A DNA stretch of 32,704 nucleotides from Hwanghaeella sp. (GTDB lineage: Bacteria; Pseudomonadota; Alphaproteobacteria; UBA8366; Aestuariispiraceae): the NCBI GenBank assembly GCA_028282025.1, contig JANQIT010000018.1:1-32704 (forward strand), given 5' to 3'. The notes below the pieces were generated by a model, which made no database searches, was not told the origin of the DNA, and worked only from the letters and a program-made list of their open reading frames with translations. A program made the translations under genes and the position numbers. Positions 17,199 to 25,602 of this stretch are shown here, piece after piece (within the stretch, counting starts at the first letter, position 1; the number at the start of each line of letters is the position of its first letter).

Positions 17199-18326
17199 AT
17201 GCGGACCAGTTTCTTGATTTCAGCAGTCTTGTCGCTTCAGGTTTTCGCCGCCGGTGCAGCCGCGGCGCAGGAGGTTTATCCGTCCGAACGGCATCGGATC
17301 AAGGTCGTGACGGTCGCCGAGGATCTGCAGCATCCCTGGGGCCTGGCCTTCCTGCCCGGCGGGTCGATGGTCGTGACAGAGCGCGAAGGCGCCGTGCGTA
17401 TCGTCTCACCGGACGGCGTCGTCTCCCCGCCGTTGAAAGGCATGCCGCCCGTCGCCGTCGGCGGCCAGGGCGGTATCCTGGATGTGGCGCTGGACCCGGG
17501 TTTCGCCGAAAACCGGCTGCTCTACATCTCCTTTTCGGAACCCGGCGCGGGCGGCGCAGGCACGGCCGTTCTACGGGCTCGGTTGAACGACGCGCGGACC
17601 GAGTTGGAAAAGCAGGAGATCATCTTCAGCCAACACCCCAAGAATCGCGGCGGACGCCATTTCGGGTCCCGGCTGGTCTTCGCCCCGGACGGCACGCTGT
17701 TCATCACCCTGGGCGACCGTGGCGAACGCCGCCGCGTCCAGGACAAGACAATCAACCGGGGACAAGTGATCCGAATCAATCCGGACGGATCGATCCCATC
17801 CGACAATCCTTTCGTAGGCCGCGGCGATGGCCGCCCCGAAGTCTGGTCCCACGGCCACCGCAACATTCAGGGCGCGGCCCTGAATCCGGTAACACGCGCC
17901 TTGTGGACGCATGAACACGGCGCACGCGGCGGCGACGAGATCAACATCCCGGAAGCAGGTAAGAATTACGGCTGGCCCGTAATCTCCTACGGCCGTCACT
18001 ATTCCGGCCTGAAGATCGGCGAAGGAACCGAAAAAGCCGGCCTGGAACAGCCGATCTACTACTGGGACCCGTCCATCGCACCTTCCGGCATGGCGTTCTA
18101 TACTGCCGACAAATTCCCGGGATGGACCGGCAACCTGTTCGTCGGCTCCCTGAAAGCCGGCATGCTGGCGCGCCTCACGCTGGACGGCGACCGGGTGGTT
18201 TCGGAAGAGCGGCTTTTGAAAGATCTGGACGAACGCATCCGGGACGTGCGCCAAGGGCCGGACGGCTATCTGTATCTGCTGATCGACGATTACGAAGGCC
18301 GGCTGCTGCGGCTGGAGCCGGCTTAG
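17199..18326 (+). CDS. PQQ-dependent sugar dehydrogenase family protein
   Basis: A 375-residue secreted beta-propeller of the soluble glucose/aldose dehydrogenase family (Asd/YliI type). The signal peptide MRTSFLISAVLSLQVFAAGAAAA ends near residue 23. Family marks are EDLQHPWGLAFLPGG, GGQGGILDVALDPGF, GGRHFGSRLVFAPDGTLFITLGDRG, WSHGHRNIQGAALNP and LWTHEHGARGGDEIN. The HFG and HEHG/GHRN residues contribute to cofactor and substrate binding. Expected to oxidise aldoses in the periplasm with PQQ. I chose ATG 17199, preceded by AGGGAG, over GTG 17172. No PQQ synthesis genes are nearby. Confidence 0.88.
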   Translation: MRTSFLISAVLSLQVFAAGAAAAQEVYPSERHRIKVVTVAEDLQHPWGLAFLPGGSMVVTEREGAVRIVSPDGVVSPPLKGMPPVAVGGQGGILDVALDPGFAENRLLYISFSEPGAGGAGTAVLRARLNDARTELEKQEIIFSQHPKNRGGRHFGSRLVFAPDGTLFITLGDRGERRRVQDKTINRGQVIRINPDGSIPSDNPFVGRGDGRPEVWSHGHRNIQGAALNPVTRALWTHEHGARGGDEINIPEAGKNYGWPVISYGRHYSGLKIGEGTEKAGLEQPIYYWDPSIAPSGMAFYTADKFPGWTGNLFVGSLKAGMLARLTLDGDRVVSEERLLKDLDERIRDVRQGPDGYLYLLIDDYEGRLLRLEPA

Positions 18327-18331
18327 AGTAA

Positions 18332-18667
18332 TTAACTCTCGCCGATTCCGGCCTTGCGTAATTCCGCTCCCAAGCGGCCGGAGAGCCATAGGAAGAACAT
18401 TCGGAAGTCGCTGAACAGAGACCAGAAGGGATAGGTGAAGGTAGCCGGACGGTTCTTTTCAACAAAGAAATGCGCGAACCAGGCGAAGGCGTAACCGGAG
18501 ACGACCGCACCGAGCAGGAACCAACCCTGCCCAAGCAGGGCGGCGACGGCCAACAGGACCAGGGCGACGCCGGTTCCCACATAATGCAACGCCCGCGTCT
18601 TCGCCTTGGCGTGTTCCCGCAGATAGAACGGCCAAAATTCCGAATAGGTCGCTATCCTGTCAGCCAT
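18332..18667 (-). CDS. Mpo1/DUF962-family membrane protein
   Basis: A 111-residue protein with two hydrophobic pairs ([39 protein letters not shown], then [16 protein letters not shown]). The DUF962 signature [18 protein letters not shown] is clear, and an N-terminal [18 protein letters not shown] has the first conserved His residues. Yeast Mpo1 is an iron-dependent dioxygenase of 2-hydroxy fatty acids; bacterial members are mostly uncharacterised. I chose ATG 18667, which gives the usual family length. It is last in a minus-strand trio with the MDR and SDR genes (25-bp gap), and its stop is 5 bp from the convergent PQQ enzyme gene. Confidence 0.85.
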   Translation of the reverse strand: MADRIATYSEFWPFYLREHAKAKTRALHYVGTGVALVLLAVAALLGQGWFLLGAVVSGYAFAWFAHFFVEKNRPATFTYPFWSLFSDFRMFFLWLSGRLGAELRKAGIGES

Positions 18668-18692
18668 CCAGCCACCGCTGTTTCCCGGTCCC

Positions 18693-19676
18693 CTATCCGT
18701 TGGGCAGAACCAGAACCTTGCCGCCCCGTCCCTCGCGGCAAGCATGCGCCACCGCGTCTTTTATCTGGTCAATCGGATAGGCCGCTTCAACCGGCACGGA
18801 GATCGCGCCGCTCTCCACCATCGGCGCCAGTTCGGCATAGAGCGCCCGCGTCCCCTCCGTCCCCAGCCCGCGCAGGAACTTGGCCAGCCAGAAACCGCGC
18901 AATTGCTTGGACTGAAACACCGTCTGGTCGGTGGTCATCATACAGGGTTTGCCGGACAACATGCCGTAATTGACCACCATGCCGCCATCGGCCAGGCAGG
19001 ACGCCAGACGGATAACCGCTTCCCCTGCCACGGCGTCGATACCCAGCCGGATATCCGCGCCGCCGGTCGCCTCCGCGACACGCTCGGCAAGGTCTTCCCC
19101 ATCGGTCAGGGCGACATCGCCGCCGAGTTCCCGGCAATAGTCCGCGGCGCTTTCCCGGCGCACGATGTTCACGGTCTTCAGGCCGCGCGCCTTGGCCAAT
19201 TTGATCAGGCTGGTGCCGACCCCGGAATTGGCCGTGTTCTGAATGACCCATTCGCCCGGTTTCAGGTCCACATAGTCGCGCAGCATCAGATGGGCGGTCG
19301 CGGGATTGACCTTCAACATGGAGGCCTGCTGCAGATCGATTCCCGGCGGCAGCTTGATCGCCTCGCTCTCGTCGGCCAGGACTTGCGCCGACCAATTGGC
19401 GCGCAACAGGATCATCACCTTGTCCCCTGGGGCCAGGGAGCTTACCGACGCCCCGACCGCCCGCACGGTCCCGGCCCCTTCGATTCCCAGCGGCGCCGGA
19501 AGATCGGGGATGGAGGCGTACTCGCCCTTGATCAGCAGAATCTCGGCCGGATTGATCGGCCCCGCCGCTACGTCGATCAGAACCTGCGTGGGCCCGGGCT
19601 CGCCCAGCGCGGGGACCTCAACACAATCGACGGACGCCGGCGGGTCGCCGATTTGGGTAAGATGCACTTGCTTCAT
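18693..19676 (-). CDS. MDR-family 2-enoyl thioester/quinone reductase
   Basis: A 327-residue medium-chain reductase without structural zinc cysteines. The N-terminal GroES-like domain holds [13 protein letters not shown] and [12 protein letters not shown]. The NADPH-binding domain has [28 protein letters not shown], and NPATAHLML precedes it. These match the mitochondrial trans-2-enoyl-CoA reductase (MECR) branch more than general alcohol dehydrogenases. It probably reduces an enoyl thioester or quinone with NADPH. Downstream of an SDR gene by 30 bp; together they could act on the same acyl or carbonyl substrate, which is inference. Confidence 0.85.
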   Translation of the reverse strand: MKQVHLTQIGDPPASVDCVEVPALGEPGPTQVLIDVAAGPINPAEILLIKGEYASIPDLPAPLGIEGAGTVRAVGASVSSLAPGDKVMILLRANWSAQVLADESEAIKLPPGIDLQQASMLKVNPATAHLMLRDYVDLKPGEWVIQNTANSGVGTSLIKLAKARGLKTVNIVRRESAADYCRELGGDVALTDGEDLAERVAEATGGADIRLGIDAVAGEAVIRLASCLADGGMVVNYGMLSGKPCMMTTDQTVFQSKQLRGFWLAKFLRGLGTEGTRALYAELAPMVESGAISVPVEAAYPIDQIKDAVAHACREGRGGKVLVLPNG

Positions 19677-19706
19677 GATTCGTTCCGCCTGTTTCTGGAA
19701 TGCCGA

Positions 19707-20492
19707 TTAGAAAGAGGCGTTCACGACGCCGCCGTCCACCAACAGGTTCTGCCCGGTGATATAGGCTGCGGGCGCACTGCACAAAAAGGCGCAGGTCGAC
19801 CCGAATTCATCCGGCGTCCCGGCGCGGCGCGCTGGAATCTGCGCTTCGCGGTCGGCCAGAATCTCGGCCTCCGTCCTGCCCGTCATTTTCGCCTGCGCGG
19901 CCAGCCCGCCCCGGAACCGGTCGGTATCCATGAAGCCCGGCAGCAACCCGTTGATCGTAACGTTATGTTCGGCGACCGACCGCGCCACGCCGGCCATGAA
20001 AGCCGTCAGACCGGCGCGTGCGCCAGAGGAAAGGTCCAGACCGAAGATCGGCATCTTAACCGACAGTGACGTAATGTTGACGATGCGCCCGAACTTCCGT
20101 TCGCACATCCCGTCGATCACCGCCTGTGTCAATTCAATCGGCGCCACCATGTTCATCGTGACCCCTTCGAGCATTGCGTCACGCTCCAGCTCTCGAAAGT
20201 TCTTCAAGGGCGGACCGCCGTTGTTGTTGACCAGAATGTCAGGGTCCGGGCAGGCGTCGAGCAACGCCTTTTGTCCTTCGGGATCGGTAACGCTGGCCCG
20301 CACCGGCGTCACGGTCGCCCCATCGGCGGCCACAGCACTCAGTTCCGCCGCCGTCGCCTCCAGGATCTCCGGCGTTTGACCGTTGATGACCACGGACACG
20401 CCGTTCTGCACCAAAGCCTTGGCGCACGCTTTCCCAAGGCCGCGGCTGGACGCGCAGACGATGGCCTTTTTCCCTGAGATTCCCAGATCCAT
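19707..20492 (-). CDS. SDR-family protein lacking the usual Tyr-Lys pair
   Basis: A 261-residue short-chain dehydrogenase/reductase fold. The nucleotide loop is ASSRGLG (14-20), the NNNGG element (89-93) takes the place of NNAG, and Ser142 in NITS is conserved. At the position of the catalytic YxxxK motif the protein reads SSGAR (155-159), so Tyr becomes Ser and Lys becomes Arg. The C-terminus GQNLLVDGGVVNASF is typical. This belongs to a recognisable divergent SDR branch with SxGAR or NxxR in place of YxxxK, so it may use a different mechanism or not be a reductase. It heads the trio with MDR and Mpo1-like genes. Confidence 0.85.
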   Translation of the reverse strand: MDLGISGKKAIVCASSRGLGKACAKALVQNGVSVVINGQTPEILEATAAELSAVAADGATVTPVRASVTDPEGQKALLDACPDPDILVNNNGGPPLKNFRELERDAMLEGVTMNMVAPIELTQAVIDGMCERKFGRIVNITSLSVKMPIFGLDLSSGARAGLTAFMAGVARSVAEHNVTINGLLPGFMDTDRFRGGLAAQAKMTGRTEAEILADREAQIPARRAGTPDEFGSTCAFLCSAPAAYITGQNLLVDGGVVNASF

Positions 20493-20926
20493 TTCTCACT
20501 CCCTTGAATGCCGGAACTGCATGCAATGGCACATGGTCGATGCCAGGTGCAACGCAGCCTTGTCCCACGATCACGGCGATAGGACAGGCAGTCCCCCCGT
20601 TTAGGCAACCGCTAATCCGGCGACATCAGTATTTCCACCGAAGCAAGAGACCCTGTGTATGAACCTTCGCTAAAGCGGTATTACCAATTTTTTCTGGCGT
20701 TCCCCAACGGCATGGCGCAATAATGCGCCCCGAAAAAATCTACCGGCGTAATTTCCTTGCAAGTGGATTTCCGCGCTGTAAGGTTTGCGCAGTCCAAAAA
20801 ACGAAGCCCCCGCAAGAAGGGGTAAATGAGAATAAATCACCGCTGCGGCCGCCCTTGCCGCGGTATTATAGAAGAGGTTGCCGGCGTCCAATAGGCACTG
20901 GGTCGGCGCTATACTGGGAGGAACGG
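20493..20926. other. 434-bp spacer between the SDR and TRAP operons
   Basis: Divergent upstream region. It contains GGCGCA-ATAA-TGCGCC (20714-20729), a small perfect hairpin, and CGGTATTACCAA near 20676-20687, which resembles a FadR/GntR-type operator half. A TATTAT box sits at 20864-20869 without a clear -35. GGGAGGA (20916-20922) is the binding site for dctP. I see no gene here; the frame extending upstream of dctP is not supported. Confidence 0.5.
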
Positions 20927-21979
20927 ATGAACCTATCCAAGTTACTCAAAACTGTTGCCATGGTCGGTTTTGCCGGCGCTGTTACAGTCTCCATGTCTGC
21001 CGATCCTGTGGAAGCAAAGACGCGCTGGAAAATGCACGCGGCCTTCGCTTCGACGGTCGCCGTGATCGGGCCGCCGCCGCGTCGTCTCGCCGCCGCAGTG
21101 GACGCTATGTCCGATGGCGACTTCGCGATCAAGGTGGAAGAGCCGGGCGCACTGGTCGGTGGTTACGCCTACTACGATCCGGTATCGCAGGGCGCGATCG
21201 ACTCGGCGTGGGGCACGCCGGGTGCGAACCAGGGCAAAAACTCTGTCTACGCCTTCTTCTCGACGTGGCCGTTCGGCCCCGCTGCGCCTGAATTCGCGGC
21301 GTGGATGCTGCATGGGGGCGGTGTCCAACTGGCCGAAGAAACCTATGCGCGCGACAACATCAAATACCTGCTGTGCGGCATGATTCCTCCGGAAACCTCC
21401 GGTTGGTTCCGTGAGCCGATCACCAGCCTGGATCAGTTGAAGGGCCTGAAAATGCGCTTCTTCGGCGTCGGCGCGAAGGTGATGCAGAAGTTCGGCGTTT
21501 CGACCCAGCAGCTCGCCGCGGCGGATATCTATCCGGCGCTGGAGCGCGGCACGATCGACGCGACCGAGTTCTCGATGCCCGCCATCGACATCACGCTCGG
21601 CCTGAACCAGATCGCCAAGCACAACTACTTCCCGGGTTGGCACCAGCAGTCCACGTCCAACGAACTGCTCGTCAACATGGATAAGTGGAACGGCCTGACC
21701 GACGGTCAGCGCGCGATGCTGGAAACCGGTTGCCTCGCCGAATTGGCCCGGATGATCGCCGAAGGCGAAGCCTCCCAGTTCGAAGCGATGCAGGCGAACG
21801 TCGCCAGCGGCGTGACGAACCACCGTTGGCCGGATGAAATCCTGGCGCAGTTCGAAGCTGCCTGGGAAGAAGTTCTGGCTGAGGAAATCGCGGCGAACCC
21901 GGACGTCAAGAAAGCCTGGGATTCCATCTCGACCTTCCGCAGCAACTTCAAAATCTGGAAGGACATGGGTTATCTCTAA
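20927..21979 (+). CDS. dctP: TRAP transporter substrate-binding protein
   Basis: A 350-residue periplasmic binding protein of the TRAP (DctP) family. Signal peptide about residues 1-30, ending near VEAKTRW. It has the usual LKGLKMRFFGVGAKVMQKFGVSTQQLAAADIYPALERGTIDATEF segment, in which the Arg of KMRFFG normally binds the substrate carboxylate, plus YFPGWHQQSTSNELLVN. The type resembles the keto-acid or mandelate-like group of TRAP binding proteins; the ligand is not identifiable. GGGAGGA lies 4 bases before ATG. First gene of a P-Q-M operon. Confidence 0.93.
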   Translation: MNLSKLLKTVAMVGFAGAVTVSMSADPVEAKTRWKMHAAFASTVAVIGPPPRRLAAAVDAMSDGDFAIKVEEPGALVGGYAYYDPVSQGAIDSAWGTPGANQGKNSVYAFFSTWPFGPAAPEFAAWMLHGGGVQLAEETYARDNIKYLLCGMIPPETSGWFREPITSLDQLKGLKMRFFGVGAKVMQKFGVSTQQLAAADIYPALERGTIDATEFSMPAIDITLGLNQIAKHNYFPGWHQQSTSNELLVNMDKWNGLTDGQRAMLETGCLAELARMIAEGEASQFEAMQANVASGVTNHRWPDEILAQFEAAWEEVLAEEIAANPDVKKAWDSISTFRSNFKIWKDMGYL

Positions 21980-21993
21980 GGAGATCTCCTAAT

Positions 21994-22042
21994 CGGTACA
22001 CGGCCGGCCGCCCCTCAATCCGGGGGCGGTCGGTTCGTACCG
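21994..22042 (+). promoter_or_regulatory. extended hairpin between dctP and dctQ
   Basis: CGGTAC (21994-21999) pairs with GTACCG (22037-22042), and inside it GGCCGCCCC (22006-22014) pairs with GGGGCGGTC (22023-22031) with one G-U pair. Immediately after the dctP stop is another 12-bp palindrome AGGAGATCTCCT (21979-21990). No T-run follows, so this is likely a processing or stabilising structure allowing more binding protein than membrane subunits. Confidence 0.65.
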
Positions 22043-22131
22043 ACCTTGGCTTATTTGGAGAAGGCGCGGCGCGTCAGGCCGGGTAAAAGAAAAGCCTCTC
22101 CGACACCTCTTACCGACACGGTCTAAAATCC

Positions 22132-22782
22132 ATGGGTTCCTTGTTGTCATTATCGCGCGTAATGGACGTCATCACGCTGCGCGTGGGGAAGGCTGCGGGA
22201 TGGCTGATCATCCCCATCATCATCCTTATCATGTTCGACGTTCTGACGCGTAAAATCGATTTCCTCCGGATCGGCATGTCCGAATTGAGCTGGTATTGGC
22301 TGATCGAGCCGATCAAGGTCCAAGACATGCAATGGCATCTGCACGGTGTGCTGCTGCTGCTTTCCTTCGGCTTCGGATATCTGATGAACGCGCATGTGCG
22401 CGTCGATATCTTCCGCGAGAAGCTGTCCGCCATTTCGCAGGCGCGGCTGGAACTGATCGGCCTTCTTGTGATGGCCCTGCCCTACTGCCTGGTTCTGCTC
22501 TATAACTCCTACATCTTTGTAGAGATTTCTTTCCTGCAGAATGAAGGGTCCGAATCGCTAACGGGTATTCCGAAACGCTACATCGTGAAAACCTTCACGA
22601 TCGTTGGCTTCACGCTCGCCCTGCTGGCGGTGCTGTCAACCATGATCAAGCTTTCCGCCTACATCTGGGGCGACAAGGAAGCGCACGACCAGGCGGTCGA
22701 GGAACTTGAGATTTTTGCAATCGACGATGAGCACGCCGGGCACCAGCGGCACCAGCCGCATCCGCCCGCGACGATGACGTAA
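22132..22782 (+). CDS. dctQ: TRAP transporter small permease
   Basis: A 216-residue four-helix membrane protein of the DctQ family. Hydrophobic segments are at about residues 22-42, 70-90, 103-125 and 153-175. Characteristic features are LTRKID after helix 1, SELSWYWLIEPIKVQDMQWHLHG, and HVRVDIFREKLS after helix 2. The C-terminal tail is acidic then His-rich (DDEHAGHQRHQPHPP), which is not a usual family feature. It follows dctP after a hairpin-containing 152-bp gap and precedes dctM by 12 bp. No strong ribosome binding site is visible before ATG 22132. Confidence 0.9.
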   Translation: MGSLLSLSRVMDVITLRVGKAAGWLIIPIIILIMFDVLTRKIDFLRIGMSELSWYWLIEPIKVQDMQWHLHGVLLLLSFGFGYLMNAHVRVDIFREKLSAISQARLELIGLLVMALPYCLVLLYNSYIFVEISFLQNEGSESLTGIPKRYIVKTFTIVGFTLALLAVLSTMIKLSAYIWGDKEAHDQAVEELEIFAIDDEHAGHQRHQPHPPATMT

Positions 22783-22794
22783 AGGTACTCTTCG

Positions 22795-24384
22795 ATGGAA
22801 ATTATAATCGACCACTTCGAGGAGTTCCTCGGCGCGTATATGTTCCTGGCCTTGGCGCTGGCGCTGTTCACCGGCCTGCCCGTGGCTTTCTCTCTTGGCG
22901 GCGTTGCACTGATCTTCGGCGGCCTCGCCATCCATTTCGACTATATGAACTTCCAGAACTTCTTCATCATCATGGTGAGGATCTGGGGCGGCGACGGCGC
23001 ATCGGGCGCGGTTCAAAACCCGGTTCTGGTGGCCATCCCCTGTTTTATCTTTATGGGGACAATGCTGGAACGATCGGGCGTCGCCGCCGACCTGCTGCAT
23101 ATCCTGCAGGTGCTGCTGCGGCGGGTTCCGGGCGGTCTGGCCCTGTCGGTTACCGTGATGGGCACGATCATGGCCGCGACCACCGGGATCATCGGCGCAT
23201 CCGTCGTCATGATGACCCTGCTGGCGCTGCCGACCATGCTCAGCCAGAAATACAGCAAGGCCCTGGCGACGGGGACAATCGCTTCGTCGGCGACGTTGGG
23301 GATTCTGATTCCACCGTCGATCATGCTGGTCATCATGGCCAGCCTGCTCTCGGTTTCGGTGGGTAACCTGTTCGTCGGCGCACTGCTGCCGGGTCTGCTC
23401 CTGTCGGGCCTGTACTTCATCTACATCTCCATCGTCGCCCGCATGAATCCCGAAAGCGCGCCGCCGCTGCCGGAAGATTCGATCCAACTGTCGCCGACCA
23501 ACAAGGCGCGGCTCCGCCGGTATCTGATGTATGTGGCCGCCTACGTCGGCGGTGCGGTAGCTCTGTCCTACACGCCGGTGAATGAGCATGTGAATCTCGG
23601 CCTCTTCTCCTTCCTGCTGATCTTCGTCACCTCGATGGTGATGGGCCGGGAAGAAGGCGATTCGCTGTTCGGTTCGGTGCTGAAGGGCTTCGTGCCGCCG
23701 GTCTTCCTGGTGACGCTGGTTCTGGGGTCGATCCTGGCCGGTTGGGCGACGCCGACCGAAGCCGCCGGCGTCGGCGCCTTCGGGTCGATGGTCCTCGCCT
23801 GGTTCAACCGGACGCTGACCAAGGAAGTCCTGACGGACGTGGTGAACCGGACAACGCTGACGACGTCGATGATCTTCTTCATCTTCGTCGGGGCGACGAC
23901 CTTCTCCTACATCTTCCGGGCGACCTATGGCGAAGACCTGATCATCGAGTTCATCGAGTTCCTGGATCTGCATACCTGGGCCCTGCTGTTCCTGCTGATG
24001 CTGGTGGTGTTCCTGCTGGGCTTCTTCTTCGATTGGCTTGAAATCACGCTGATCGTGCTGCCGGTTTTCGCGCCGGTGGTGAAGGCCATGTCGGGCGCCT
24101 TCGCGGCGCATCTCGGCATGGAGGGGGCGTTCCACCTCGATATCCAGTCGGAGATGATCTACTGGTATGCGATCCTGGTCGCGATCAACCTACAGACATC
24201 CTTCCTGACGCCGCCATTCGGGTTCGCGCTGTTCTATATGAAGGGCGTGGCGCCGCCGGAGGTGAAGATGCAGGACATCTATTCGGGAATCATTCCCTTC
24301 GTGATGCTGCAGCTTATCGGATTGGCGCTGGTGGTCGCCTTCCCCGAAATTGCCCTGTGGCTGCCCAGTCAGTTACTGGATTAG
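22795..24384 (+). CDS. dctM: TRAP transporter large permease
   Basis: A 529-residue ion-coupled transport subunit of the DctM family, with about a dozen transmembrane helices. Family marks include PVAFSLGGVALIFGG, the MGTIMAATTGIIGASVVMMTLLALP helix pair, LGILIPPSIMLVIMA, and near the end NLQTSFLTPPFGFALFYMKGVAPPEV. With DctQ it moves the substrate delivered by DctP using a Na+ gradient. At 529 residues it is longer than the usual 430 or so, with an enlarged central loop (residues 215-245), as seen in the large DctM subgroup. A terminator follows. Confidence 0.93.
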   Translation: MEIIIDHFEEFLGAYMFLALALALFTGLPVAFSLGGVALIFGGLAIHFDYMNFQNFFIIMVRIWGGDGASGAVQNPVLVAIPCFIFMGTMLERSGVAADLLHILQVLLRRVPGGLALSVTVMGTIMAATTGIIGASVVMMTLLALPTMLSQKYSKALATGTIASSATLGILIPPSIMLVIMASLLSVSVGNLFVGALLPGLLLSGLYFIYISIVARMNPESAPPLPEDSIQLSPTNKARLRRYLMYVAAYVGGAVALSYTPVNEHVNLGLFSFLLIFVTSMVMGREEGDSLFGSVLKGFVPPVFLVTLVLGSILAGWATPTEAAGVGAFGSMVLAWFNRTLTKEVLTDVVNRTTLTTSMIFFIFVGATTFSYIFRATYGEDLIIEFIEFLDLHTWALLFLLMLVVFLLGFFFDWLEITLIVLPVFAPVVKAMSGAFAAHLGMEGAFHLDIQSEMIYWYAILVAINLQTSFLTPPFGFALFYMKGVAPPEVKMQDIYSGIIPFVMLQLIGLALVVAFPEIALWLPSQLLD

Positions 24385-24407
24385 CGGCAGGCGACAGACT
24401 GCTTACG

Positions 24408-24438
24408 AGGGCCGGGATTTTCCCGGCCCTTCTTTTTT
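24408..24438 (+). terminator. rho-independent terminator of the TRAP operon
   Basis: AGGGCCGGGA (24408-24417) and TCCCGGCCCT (24421-24430) form a 10-bp stem closed by TTT and followed by TCTTTTTT. It ends the dctPQM transcript, 23 bp after the dctM stop. Confidence 0.94.
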
Positions 24439-24528
24439 GTCCCACCTGGTCCGCATCGCCCGCCCCGAAACCGGCGCGCCACCGCAAAGGTTCCGAGTTA
24501 AGGGCCGATGCCCTAATCTTGAGGAAAG

Positions 24529-24852
24529 ATGGGTACTGAGCTGGAAAATCTGCTGGAGCGGATCGGAACCGCCACCGGGTCCGACCCTGCCTTGGACCGG
24601 GAGGTCGCCGCGCTGCTTGCCGCTTCGGGCGAAAACCTTCCCGCCTATACCGCTTCGGTGGATGCCTGTCTGGACCTGCTGCGCCGTGTCTTGCCGGCCT
24701 GGCATTGGCATCTCGGTCACGATGCCAGCGGTATCTTCCCCTATGCGTCTTTGTCCAAGGGTAGACGCCGGGTCTCCGCCAAGGGTACGACGGTGCCGCT
24801 TGTCCTGTTGTCGGTGATCGTCAGAGCGCTTCTGGCCCAGCAACGGCGTTAG
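24529..24852 (+). CDS. small protein of unknown function
   Basis: A 107-residue soluble protein. Its pattern (DPALDREVAALLA, PAYTASVDACLDLLRRVLPAWHWHLG, then SAKGTTVPLVLLSVIVRALLA) resembles short hypothetical proteins common in alphaproteobacteria, often of phage-like origin; no function is known. It begins after a GAGGAAAG site. It is convergent with the GntR regulator gene and overlaps its end by 32 bp, so both reading frames use 24821-24852. Confidence 0.65.
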   Translation: MGTELENLLERIGTATGSDPALDREVAALLAASGENLPAYTASVDACLDLLRRVLPAWHWHLGHDASGIFPYASLSKGRRRVSAKGTTVPLVLLSVIVRALLAQQRR

Positions 24853-25498
24853 GCCTGTCGCGCCAGTAGGAGCCGCGCCGCCGCGTGATATGATCCTGCA
24901 GCACCGACAGCACCGCCTCCAGATCTGCCGCCTTTACGCCCCGTGCAATGGCTTCATGTTCTCGCATCGATTTCTCCATCAATGCAGGCTCCCGTCCCAA
25001 CTGGGTGCGCAGAGCCGCCATTTTCGATGAGATCCCGGCATAGGCGTCCCGCAAGTATCCATTGTCCGAATGCGCGACGATGGTTTCGTGGAATTCCCCG
25101 TCGAGTCCCAGATAGTCCTGCACCCGATCCTCGGCGAGCGCTGTTCGCATGCGCATGACGATGGACGCCAGGACCGTCGCCAGACCGTCCGCGTCCTTCG
25201 CCAGCGCCGCCTTCAGCGCCCCGATTTCCAGCATCGTGCGAAATTCAACCAACGCTTCGAATTCGGCCTCGCCCGGGGTGAACACGACCGTGCCCCGCTG
25301 CGGCTGAATTTCAACCAGTCCTTCGCGCCGCAATTCCTGAAAGGCTTCCCGCACCGGGGTCTTGCTGACCCCAAGAAGGGCGGCGATCCGGCCTTCTGAG
25401 AGCAGTTCCCCAAAGGCGAACTCGCCCGTGACGATGGCTTCCCGCAGGCGGGCGACGGTCATTTCGGTCAGGCTTTCCCGGCGGGGCAAGGGCTGCAT
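24821..25498 (-). CDS. GntR-family (FCD) transcriptional regulator
   Basis: A 225-residue regulator. The N-terminal winged helix (about residues 6-72) contains LREAIVTGEFAFGELLSEGRIAALLGVSKTPVREAFQELRREGLVEIQPQRGTVV. The C-terminal FCD ligand-binding domain has the metal-site pattern DGEFHETIVAHS and later RRREHEAIARG-like segment MREHEAIARGVKAADLEAVLSVLQDHI. FCD regulators usually sense carboxylates. I chose ATG 25498, which has GGAG 7 bases upstream, over ATG 25549. Placed between the TRAP operon and a divergent catabolic operon, it likely represses one or both. Confidence 0.9.
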   Translation of the reverse strand: MQPLPRRESLTEMTVARLREAIVTGEFAFGELLSEGRIAALLGVSKTPVREAFQELRREGLVEIQPQRGTVVFTPGEAEFEALVEFRTMLEIGALKAALAKDADGLATVLASIVMRMRTALAEDRVQDYLGLDGEFHETIVAHSDNGYLRDAYAGISSKMAALRTQLGREPALMEKSMREHEAIARGVKAADLEAVLSVLQDHITRRRGSYWRDRPNAVAGPEAL

Positions 25499-25531
25499 CC
25501 GGCGTCTCCACACTGTGTCGGACGATTTCAA

Positions 25532-25560
25532 TTGACTTGCATATACCATCTAACATATCA
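25532..25560 (+). promoter_or_regulatory. possible promoter of the CtBP-like operon
   Basis: TTGACT (25532-25537) is a good -35. The best -10 after 17 bp is ATATCA (25555-25560), a moderate match. It overlaps the regulator's own promoter, so one bound repressor could block both. Confidence 0.4.
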
Positions 25561-25568
25561 GATATCAA
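25540..25568 (-). promoter_or_regulatory. predicted promoter of the GntR regulator gene
   Basis: Minus-strand TTGATA (25568-25563), 17 bp, TATATG (25545-25540). The region is AT-rich with overlapping near-palindromes (ATACCAT, ATATCAGATAT), consistent with autoregulation. Confidence 0.55.
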
Positions 25569-25602
25569 ACGTCAGATAATAATACCGACCATGGAAACGC
25601 CG

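Noticed and set aside
20522-20540. Sigma-54-like TGGCAC box in the SDR/TRAP spacer
   Set aside because: The GC of the -12 element is two bases out of register.
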